Assembly (NCBI GenBank): GCA_903896775.1
Contig: CAITZE010000337.1
Location: 1-6,099 of the forward strand
DNA: 6,099 bases
Reading direction: 5' to 3'
From: an uncultured bacterium
GTDB taxonomy: Bacteria; Pseudomonadota; Alphaproteobacteria; Rhodospirillales; Rhodospirillaceae
Below, piece after piece: positions 1 through 5,721 of the stretch. The notes under the pieces were generated by a model. The model had not been told where the DNA came from, made no database searches, and saw nothing but the letters and a program-made list of their open reading frames with translations. The first letter of the stretch is position 1; every line of letters starts with the position of its first letter. Both the position numbers and the translations under genes were made by a program.

Positions 1-1
1 G

Positions 2-3000
2 CGCATCGAACGCGAGAAAGGCTCGCTCTACAAGGTCAACGGCCGCGACGTGCGTGCGAAAGACGTGCAGCTGCTGTTCGCCGACGTCGCGACAGGTGCG
101 CGTTCTACCGCCATCGTCAGCCAGGGCCGTATCGGCGCGATCATCAATTCCAAGCCGGCTCAACGCCGCAACCTTCTGGAAGAAGCAGCCGGTATTACCG
201 GTTTGCATACCCGCCGCCACGAGGCGGAGCTGCGCCTCGCCGCGGCCGAGACCAACCTCAACCGCCTCAACGACGTCATCGTCGCTTTGGAAGCTCAGCT
301 GGAAAGCCTAAAGAAGCAGGCGCGCCAAGCCGTACGGTACAGAACGATCTCGGAAAGCATTCGCGCTGCCGACGCTCTGGTGCTGATGATCAAACGTGAT
401 GAAGCCACGGCGCAGTTAGCCGCCGCCCGCACCGCGTTGGCGGAAAGTGAAGCTGAAGTCGCGACCCGCACCGGCGAAGCCGCCAGCGCCGCGACGGGCC
501 AGGCGGATGCCGCCTCGGCGATGCCGTCCTTGCGCAAGACCGAAGCCGAAGCTGCCGCGCGCTTGCAGCACCTCGTTATCGCGCGCGACAAACTGGATGA
601 AGAACTCGAGCGCATTGCTCGCGCCCGCGAAGCCGTCGAAATGCGCCTTGCGCAAATCCGCGACGACCTTTCGCGCGAATCCAGCCGCATGAGCGACGCT
701 GAGTCCGCGCTGTTGCGCGTCACAACCGAACAGGAAGAGCTCAACGCCGCTTCTGCCGCTGAAACCGAAGAGCGTGAGCGTACCCGCGAAGCCCTCATGA
801 ATGCGGCCAAAGCGGTGGAAGTTGTTGAGGAAGAGCTGACGGCGCTCGGTCGCCAGTTGTCGCTAGCAGATTCAGCCCGTGCCGCCGCGCGCCAACAGCT
901 CAATGAATCCGACATGCGCCGGCAACGCGCGGATCGCCGTTTGCAGGAAATCCTGACGCAGTTGGAAACGGTGCGCCAGAACGCCCTCGCGCCTGAAGTG
1001 ATCGCAGCTGAAGAAGCCAACGCCGCCAATGCCGAAGCCGCACTCGCCGCGGCCCGTGAGGCTTGGGAAGAAGCCGAAGAAGCCCGCGCCGCCGCGCAAA
1101 CCGCGTACGAACAGACCCGCGATGTAGCTCAAACCAAAGCCGCCGAGCACACCCAGCTGCGCGCCGAAGCCGTGGCGCTCGATGAACTGCTGGCCGAACC
1201 GAAGACCGCTGGGGCCTGGAGCCCGATTATCGATACCGTTTCGGTGGACCCCGGTTTTGAGGCCGCCCTTGGCGCCGCCGTCGGCGACGACCTTTCTGCG
1301 GCCGGTGACGACAACTCTCCGATGCGCTGGCAGCTGCTGCCGCCGTTCCTTGAAATCTCGGCGCTGCCCGAAGGCGCGCGTCCGCTCTCTGATGTTGTGC
1401 GTGCGCCGGATCGCCTGACACGTCGCCTCAGCCAAGTGGGTATCGTCGCCGATGCCTCTACGGCGCTCGCCCTGCAATCTCAGTTGAAGCCTGGCCAGCG
1501 GCTTGTCACCACCACCGGCGATCTTTGGCGTTGGGACGGCTTCGTTGCCGTAGCTGGCGCTGCCAATGCTGCCGCGACGCGACTCAAACAACGCAACCGC
1601 CTTAAGGAATTGCTCGGCCTGTTGGAATCCTCCACTGCCGCGCTCGCCGAAGCGGAACGCGCCGTGGAAGCCGCTAAATCGGCAGTGGCTAGTGCACAGC
1701 AGAATGAGCAAGCCGCACGCACGCAAGTGCGCGAGTCTGAGAACTTCAATAACCGTGCACGAGATGCCCTCGGGATCGTCCGCCAAAAGCTGGCGGCTTC
1801 TCAGAGCCGTATCGCCGGCCTCGAAGACACACAACGCACGCTGCAGACCGAAGTCGACGAATCCCAGATTCAGATCGAGCACGCCGCAGCGCGCCTGGAA
1901 GAACTTGGCGACGGGGCCGCTCTGCGCGCCGAAGTCGACGGCAAACAAAGCGGCCTTGGCAATCTGCGTCAGGAACTGATGGAAGCGCGCGCGATCTATG
2001 ACAGCCTGGCGCGCCAGGCCGAAGAACGCGCACGCCGCCTCGCTGCGCTTACGAATGAAGCCGCGTCCTGGCAAAGCCGCAAAGACGAAGCCATTCGCCA
2101 GGAGGAAGAACTTCAGTTGCGCCAGCGCCGCGCCAAAGAAGAGCTCGAAGCCCTGGCCGCGCGTCCGCTGGAGATCGCTGAGCAACGCATCGCTCTGATG
2201 GATCAGCTGGAGATCGCCGAGGGCCAACGCCGCATGGCTGCTGATGCCTTGGCCGAAGGCGAATCCTTGTTGGCCGAAGCGGATAAGCGCCTGCGGGACG
2301 CCGAGCATGCTCTATCTGACGTTCGTGAAGAGCGCGTGCGCCGCGAGTCTGCGGTCACGCAAGGCCAGCAGAGCCTCGACATCATCGACGGCAATATCCG
2401 CGAACGCATACAATGCGAGCCCGAAGAAATCCGCACGCATACGAAGTTTGAAGCCGGCGAAGAAACGCCGCCGCTGGAAAAAGCCGAGAAAAGCCTGCAG
2501 CGTTTGGTCAGCGAACGCGACAACCTGGGCGCCATCAACCTGCGCGCCGAACAGGAAAGCGAAGAACTGACCCAGCAGATTCTGGGGCTGACGACCGAGC
2601 GCGACGATCTGGTAGCCGCTATTGCGCGCTTGCGCGAAGGCATTGCGACCCTCAACAAGGAAGGCCGCGAGCGGTTGCTGAAATCCTTTAAGGAAGTTGA
2701 CGGCCACTTCCGCAATCTCTTCACCAAACTGTTCGGCGGCGGTCGCGCCCATCTGGAACTCACCGAAGCCGAAGATCCGTTGGATGCCGGCCTTGAGATC
2801 ATGGCTAGCCCGCCGGGCAAACGCCTTGGAAACTTGGGCCTCATGTCCGGTGGTGAGCAGGCGATGACGGCGCTGGCCCTGTTGTTCGCGGTGTTCATGG
2901 TCAACCCGGCACCGATCTGCGTGCTGGACGAAGTGGACGCCCCGCTCGACGACGCCAACGTCGACCGCTTCTGCTCGCTGGTGGCGGAGATCATCAAGGT

Positions 3001-3151
3001 CACCGATACCCGTGTACTCTGCGTCACCCACCATCGCATGACTATGGCCCGCATGGACCGCTTGTTTGGCGTGACCATGGCCGAGCGCGGTGTCTCGCGG
3101 CTGGTGTCGGTCGATTTGAAGGCCGCCGAACAAATGCGGGATGTGGCGTAG
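2..3151 (+). CDS. smc: Chromosome segregation ATPase SMC, 5' partial
   Basis: SMC dimerises through its hinge and, with the kleisin ScpA and with ScpB, forms the ATP-driven condensin that organises and segregates the chromosome. The reading frame is open from the window edge, so the real start and Walker A motif lie upstream; 1049 residues are visible, and bacterial SMC usually has about 1150. Seen, numbering from the first visible residue: the Q-loop region VSQGRIG with Gln41; LLEEAAGI and an Ala/Glu/Arg-rich coiled coil to about residue 395; a globular hinge at about 400-530, ending near GQRLVTTTGDLWRWDGF; a second coiled coil; then the C-terminal ATPase lobe with signature MSGGEQ (948-953), Walker B ICVLDE (Asp976, catalytic Glu977), D-loop APLDD, and an H-loop His1010 in VTHHR. 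The C-terminus is complete at the TAG. All visible catalytic motifs are intact. The wording of hinge and signature is typical of Alphaproteobacteria. Identification is secure. Confidence 0.97.
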   Translation, partial: RIEREKGSLYKVNGRDVRAKDVQLLFADVATGARSTAIVSQGRIGAIINSKPAQRRNLLEEAAGITGLHTRRHEAELRLAAAETNLNRLNDVIVALEAQLESLKKQARQAVRYRTISESIRAADALVLMIKRDEATAQLAAARTALAESEAEVATRTGEAASAATGQADAASAMPSLRKTEAEAAARLQHLVIARDKLDEELERIARAREAVEMRLAQIRDDLSRESSRMSDAESALLRVTTEQEELNAASAAETEERERTREALMNAAKAVEVVEEELTALGRQLSLADSARAAARQQLNESDMRRQRADRRLQEILTQLETVRQNALAPEVIAAEEANAANAEAALAAAREAWEEAEEARAAAQTAYEQTRDVAQTKAAEHTQLRAEAVALDELLAEPKTAGAWSPIIDTVSVDPGFEAALGAAVGDDLSAAGDDNSPMRWQLLPPFLEISALPEGARPLSDVVRAPDRLTRRLSQVGIVADASTALALQSQLKPGQRLVTTTGDLWRWDGFVAVAGAANAAATRLKQRNRLKELLGLLESSTAALAEAERAVEAAKSAVASAQQNEQAARTQVRESENFNNRARDALGIVRQKLAASQSRIAGLEDTQRTLQTEVDESQIQIEHAAARLEELGDGAALRAEVDGKQSGLGNLRQELMEARAIYDSLARQAEERARRLAALTNEAASWQSRKDEAIRQEEELQLRQRRAKEELEALAARPLEIAEQRIALMDQLEIAEGQRRMAADALAEGESLLAEADKRLRDAEHALSDVREERVRRESAVTQGQQSLDIIDGNIRERIQCEPEEIRTHTKFEAGEETPPLEKAEKSLQRLVSERDNLGAINLRAEQESEELTQQILGLTTERDDLVAAIARLREGIATLNKEGRERLLKSFKEVDGHFRNLFTKLFGGGRAHLELTEAEDPLDAGLEIMASPPGKRLGNLGLMSGGEQAMTALALLFAVFMVNPAPICVLDEVDAPLDDANVDRFCSLVAEIIKVTDTRVLCVTHHRMTMARMDRLFGVTMAERGVSRLVSVDLKAAEQMRDVA

Positions 3152-3187
3152 AGGCTTGTTCTGACCCTCAAAGCCTACCATCTGAGG

Positions 3188-3994
3188 ATGAGCTTCGTTA
3201 TCTGGACCGTAATAATCCTCGTTGGCGTTTACGTCGCGTTGGCTGCTTGCCTATTCATCTGGCAGCGAAAGTTCATTTATTTTCCCGACAAGCAGCGGCC
3301 CGAACTTTCGGAAGTGAACGTGTCCGGCTTGCGCGAAGTGACGCTGACCACCTTCGACGGTTTGCGGCTTCTTGCGTGGTATGTGCCAGCAATGCCTGGT
3401 CGACCCACGGTCCTTTATTTCCACGGTAATGCCGGAAATATCGGCGACCGCGCCGCGCATATCTCAATTTTTGCACAGGCCGGTTACGGCTTCTTTATTC
3501 CAGAATATCGTGGCTACGGCGGCAACCCGGGCAGCCCCGACGAGAACGATTTCTTTGCCGATGCAAACACAGCGTTGGAGTTTCTGCATACTCAAGGCGT
3601 GGATGATGCTCATACCGTTGTTTACGGTGAATCCCTCGGCACTGGTGTTGCGGCCTATATCGCCGCGTCCCATCCAATCGCAGCGCTTATCCTTGAAGCG
3701 CCCTATACCAGCTTGACCGCGATAGCCGCTGAGCGTTTTCCGTTTATGCAGACCCAGTTTCTGCTGAAGGACAAGTTCGATTCCCTAGCGCGCATTGATC
3801 GTGTGAAAGCGCCCATTCTCATACTTCAGGGCGATCACGACACCACAGTACCGCCCGCGCTCGGCAAGGCACTGTTTGAGGCGGCGGCGCAACCAAAAGA
3901 GTTTTGGGTCGCGCCCGGCGGGGGGCACAGCAACTTGCTGGACTTCGGCGCCGGCAAGGTCGCCCTAGATTTCCTCAATCTGCACCTTCAATAA
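3188..3994 (+). CDS. Membrane-anchored alpha/beta hydrolase (Bem46/ABHD13-17 type serine hydrolase)
   Basis: A 268-residue predicted serine hydrolase; the substrate is unknown. Seen: one N-terminal hydrophobic helix (about 3-25) followed by QRK, then the alpha/beta hydrolase core. The core has the oxyanion segment LYFHGNAGN (76-84), the RGYGG turn (108-112), the nucleophile elbow GESLG with Ser149, the likely acid Asp218 in GDHDTTVP, and His247 in GGGHSN. A complete catalytic triad and family-typical length suggest an active enzyme. Members of this family are hydrolases, thioesterases or depalmitoylases in eukaryotes; bacterial roles are mostly undefined. The gene begins 36 bases after smc and in the same frame, with no terminator between, so co-transcription is plausible. 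ATG 3188 is the first usable start after the smc stop; a GAGG abuts it directly, too close for a normal Shine-Dalgarno, so initiation may be weak. The next possible start (TTG 3239) would destroy the membrane helix. The charges flanking the helix favour a cytoplasmic catalytic domain, but weakly. Confidence 0.9.
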   Translation: MSFVIWTVIILVGVYVALAACLFIWQRKFIYFPDKQRPELSEVNVSGLREVTLTTFDGLRLLAWYVPAMPGRPTVLYFHGNAGNIGDRAAHISIFAQAGYGFFIPEYRGYGGNPGSPDENDFFADANTALEFLHTQGVDDAHTVVYGESLGTGVAAYIAASHPIAALILEAPYTSLTAIAAERFPFMQTQFLLKDKFDSLARIDRVKAPILILQGDHDTTVPPALGKALFEAAAQPKEFWVAPGGGHSNLLDFGAGKVALDFLNLHLQ

Positions 3995-4058
3995 CACCTA
4001 CTCGCGCAACTTTTTGACTCAACCGTCTCACGTCCTCGTCGCTTGTGGGGCGAGGGAA

Positions 4059-4083
4059 TGCTATACTGAGGGCTTCTCTCAGT
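4059..4083 (+). promoter_or_regulatory. Candidate extended -10 promoter with overlapping dyad, upstream of the cysteine-cluster gene
   Basis: TGCTATACT at 4059-4067 matches an extended -10 element (TG, one base, TATACT). No good -35 hexamer lies at the normal distance; TTGTGG (4043-4048) is only 13 bases away. This would fit an extended -10 promoter, with transcription starting near 4074 and a leader of roughly 55 bases. A perfect six-base dyad, ACTGAG (4065-4070) and CTCAGT (4078-4083) with a seven-base gap, covers the end of the -10 box and the presumed start point, where a repressor could sit or a short 5' hairpin could form. Inferred from sequence only. Confidence 0.42.
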
Positions 4084-4128
4084 TTGTCAGTAATGGTTGG
4101 TATTCGGCATTAACGGCCGGGGCTAAGC

Positions 4129-4728
4129 ATGGGAGCGGGAGGACTCGTCGCGGGTCGCGATTGCGGGGAGTGCACGGCGTGTTGCGTCGTGCTTTGTATC
4201 GATGACCCGGACATTCAGAAGGCATCGAGCGAGCGCTGTCGCCATTGCGTGGACAGCGGCAAAGGCTCTTGCACGATCTATCTGCAGCGGCCGCGACCGT
4301 GCCGCGAATTTTTCTGCGCCTGGCGCCATTTGGAAATGTTGGGTGATGAATGGCGACCCGATCGGTCAGGCGTTTTTGCCGTACTGGAAAAATTCGAACC
4401 ACCTGAATTACCAGACACGCCTGAATCGCCGACGATGGCGATTACCCTGATGCTCACCGGCGACCCTGAGAAAACAGTGCGTGAAAAGTGGTTCGTGAAG
4501 TTCGTATGCGCCAATATCGTGAGCGGGCAGCCGGTTTATCTGAGCTTACCGGCTCCGCCTGGTTACCTGCCCCACCGCGTGCTGATTTACAGCGCCGCTC
4601 TAACAGCCGCAGCGCGGCAAAGTGCCGAGCCCGTCCTCGCCGTGTTGGAGCAGGCTCTTATGTTCATGTCGGCGCAGCCCTTTCGCGAACAAGCCTTCGC
4701 GCATAGCGGCAATAATGTAAGCCACTAA
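4129..4728 (+). CDS. YkgJ-type cysteine-cluster protein (putative Zn/Fe-binding), function unknown
   Basis: A 199-residue cytoplasmic protein with ten cysteines in its first 63 residues: Cys12, 15, 18, 19 and 23 (CxxCxxCC-x3-C), then Cys37, 40 and 48, and Cys58 and 63 in RPRPCREFFCAW. An eleventh is Cys127. The CGxCxxCC start and the RPxxCRxFxC block match the YkgJ/UPF0153 family, proposed to chelate zinc or iron, perhaps as an Fe-S cluster, with no settled biological role. The C-terminal two thirds lack cysteines except Cys127 and contain no domain I recognise; there is no signal peptide or membrane segment. The start is well bounded: an in-frame TAA at 4111-4113 lies just upstream and ATG 4129 is the only initiator between it and the first cysteine motif; Shine-Dalgarno pairing is weak. 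It appears to have its own promoter and converges on the isonitrile hydratase-like gene. Family assignment is fairly sure, function is not. Confidence 0.83.
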   Translation: MGAGGLVAGRDCGECTACCVVLCIDDPDIQKASSERCRHCVDSGKGSCTIYLQRPRPCREFFCAWRHLEMLGDEWRPDRSGVFAVLEKFEPPELPDTPESPTMAITLMLTGDPEKTVREKWFVKFVCANIVSGQPVYLSLPAPPGYLPHRVLIYSAALTAAARQSAEPVLAVLEQALMFMSAQPFREQAFAHSGNNVSH

Positions 4729-4751
4729 ACGCCTAATCAAAGGCGCGCTTA
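4718..4751. terminator. Weak two-part hairpin between convergent genes
   Basis: CGCCT (4730-4734) and AGGCG (4741-4745) form a five-pair stem with a six-base loop. Outside it, TAAGC (4718-4722) and GCTTA (4747-4751) add a second stem across an uneven internal loop. The structure covers the stop codons of both flanking genes. Neither strand has a proper T-tract after the stem; the minus strand has only TTT. It could act as a modest bidirectional terminator or 3' end stabiliser, but this is inference. Confidence 0.3.
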
Positions 4752-5438
4752 TGGATTTCCGCGCAAGCGGAGCGCCGCCGCATCAACCGCGATTTGTCGT
4801 TCGGCCTGACGCTTTGCCGATTTAGCGCGCGTCATGGTCACAAGATCGGAGCCCGCGCCCTCCGGCGAACCTGCATTAAAAGGCGGTTGGGGATCATATT
4901 CGATCGCGAGTTGGATGGATTTCGCGACCTCTTCGCCGAAAACCTCGGCCGCAACCACAAAAGCGAAGTCGATACCTGCCGTGATCCCGCCGCCAGTGAT
5001 GACGTTGCCATCGATGACCGCGCGACCAGCAACCGGTGTCGCGCCAAAGGCCGACAGCATCTCTCGACTCATCCAGTGGCAGGCGGCGCGTTTGCGTTTG
5101 AGAAGCCCGGCCGCGCCCAACACCAGCGAGCCTGTACACACACTGGTGACATAGCGTGCGGCCTTGGCCTGCCGCTGTATGAAATCGAGCACATCGAGAT
5201 CGTTCAAAAGCGCATTCATGCCCGCGCCACCCGGCACGCAAATCAGATCGAGTTGCGGGCATTGGGCAAATGTGGTGTTGGGCAGCATCTGTAGGCCGCC
5301 CCCTGCCGTAATCGGCGCGAGATCCTTCCAGATCAGATGGATCTCGACGTCGGGAAACTTGGTGAACACCTCATAGGGCCCCGTCAGGTCCAGTTGGGTG
5401 ATGTCAGGGAAGATAAGCAGGCCGATGCGGAAGGTCAT
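4749..5438 (-). CDS. inhA: Isonitrile hydratase-like DJ-1/PfpI family protein
   Basis: Isonitrile hydratase adds water to an isonitrile (R-NC) to give the N-substituted formamide; it is a cytoplasmic enzyme of the DJ-1/PfpI superfamily. The 229-residue product matches the length of the Pseudomonas putida enzyme InhA (about 228), and from memory large blocks agree: QLDLTGPYEV near the start, HLIWKD, DLICVPGGAGM, YVTSVCTGSLVLGAAGLL, VITGGGITAGIDFA and PPFNAGSPEGA. The residues known to matter in InhA fall at the same numbers: Asp17, nucleophile Cys101 and Thr102. The ATG at 5438-5436 is preceded by GAGG (complement of 5443-5446) with a four-base spacer, a good ribosome binding site. It is transcribed divergently from atpI and convergently with the cysteine-cluster gene, so it is probably monocistronic. 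Many DJ-1/PfpI relatives carry this annotation without testing, and some similar domains belong to AraC-type GlxA regulators; no helix-turn-helix domain is fused here. Subfamily is likely, substrate unproven. Confidence 0.87.
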   Translation of the reverse strand: MTFRIGLLIFPDITQLDLTGPYEVFTKFPDVEIHLIWKDLAPITAGGGLQMLPNTTFAQCPQLDLICVPGGAGMNALLNDLDVLDFIQRQAKAARYVTSVCTGSLVLGAAGLLKRKRAACHWMSREMLSAFGATPVAGRAVIDGNVITGGGITAGIDFAFVVAAEVFGEEVAKSIQLAIEYDPQPPFNAGSPEGAGSDLVTMTRAKSAKRQAERQIAVDAAALRLRGNP

Positions 5439-5492
5439 GTTGCCTCGAAGTCTGTGAAAACGTGCTGAAAGGGCAACCCAATAGCGGTCGCC

Positions 5493-5521
5493 GTTATAGC
5501 CGAGACTAGGCCCCTCTTCAG
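5493..5521 (-). promoter_or_regulatory. Candidate promoter for the isonitrile hydratase-like gene
   Basis: On the minus strand TATAAC (complement of 5493-5498) is a five-of-six -10 box. At 17 bases upstream sits CTGAAG (complement of 5516-5521), a poor -35. Transcription would start near 5486 and give a leader of about 48 bases. The weak -35 overlaps a short tandem repeat, CTTCAG twice on the plus strand (5516-5527), which might be an activator site; this last point is speculation. Confidence 0.35.
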
Positions 5522-5557
5522 CTTCAGCCGACCCCTAAAAACATCCGGTCATCATAT

Positions 5558-5580
5558 AAGGCTTTTGAGACGCCTTTTTT
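5558..5580 (+). terminator. Terminator-like hairpin with T-tract in the divergent region
   Basis: AAGGC (5558-5562) can pair with GCCTT (5572-5576) around a nine-base loop, and the descending arm runs into six consecutive T residues (5575-5580). This is the layout of a short intrinsic terminator reading on the plus strand. No plus-strand gene ends nearby; both neighbours point away from it. It could block stray transcription from entering the atp promoters, or end a short unannotated transcript starting within about 5440-5550. The stem is only five pairs, so strength is doubtful. Confidence 0.4.
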
Positions 5581-5592
5581 GCAGTCGCGATT

Positions 5593-5629
5593 TTGTACTT
5601 TCTATATTATTATCATATACTTATATACT
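5593..5629 (+). promoter_or_regulatory. AT-rich block with candidate upstream promoter for atpI
   Basis: TTGTAC (5593-5598) and TATACT (5616-5621) are separated by exactly 17 bases, a plausible sigma-70 promoter. A second TATACT (5624-5629) lies eight bases on, making a short direct repeat. The surrounding stretch from about 5591 to 5634 is strongly AT-rich, in contrast to the GC-rich genes. It could act as a promoter in its own right or as an UP-like or bending element for the consensus promoter that begins at 5643. Confidence 0.4.
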
Positions 5630-5642
5630 TTTCCGATGTTCC

Positions 5643-5671
5643 TTGACACCCCCACCCCCCACCCCTATGTT
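5643..5671 (+). promoter_or_regulatory. Near-consensus sigma-70 promoter for atpI with an all-C/A spacer
   Basis: A perfect -35 TTGACA (5643-5648) is followed by a 17-base spacer and a -10-like TATGTT (5666-5671). The expected start point is near 5678, giving a leader of about 44 bases before ATG 5722. The spacer consists only of C-runs of five, six and four separated by single A residues. Hexamers, spacing and position in front of atpI all agree, so this is the best promoter candidate in the window and likely drives the F0 operon. Confidence 0.6.
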
Positions 5672-5721
5672 TCGCCCGCTTTCGCGCCGCAAACCGTGGT
5701 TTTTCAGGGTCTTTTCAACAC

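Noticed and set aside
872..2308. Long open frame of 478 codons on the minus strand inside smc, with others at 295-1029, 2203-3171 and 2312-3181
   Set aside because: They lie opposite a confidently identified smc coding region; GC-rich genes with strong third-position bias commonly leave long antisense frames open. The translations show no recognisable motifs.
2843..2860. MSGGEQ instead of LSGGEQ as the SMC signature
   Set aside because: As I recall, Met at this position is common in alphaproteobacterial SMC proteins, so it is a lineage trait and not a defect.
3188..3253. Lipobox-like LAAC at residues 18-21 of the hydrolase, suggesting a lipoprotein
   Set aside because: There is no positively charged n-region before the hydrophobic stretch, and the hydrophobic segment continues past the cysteine (LFIW), so a plain membrane anchor fits better.
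4034..4055. Hairpin after the hydrolase gene as an intrinsic terminator
   Set aside because: No T-tract follows the stem; the nearest T-run (4011-4015) lies before it, so it does not have terminator layout.
4014..4205. Small 63-codon frame starting TTG ahead of the cysteine-cluster gene
   Set aside because: It overlaps the start of the better supported gene, uses a rare initiator that coincides with intergenic sequence, and its product has no recognisable feature.
4794..5294. Plus-strand frame of 166 codons opposite the isonitrile hydratase-like gene
   Set aside because: It is antisense to a gene with strong family similarity, conserved catalytic residues and a good ribosome binding site; its own product is unrecognisable.
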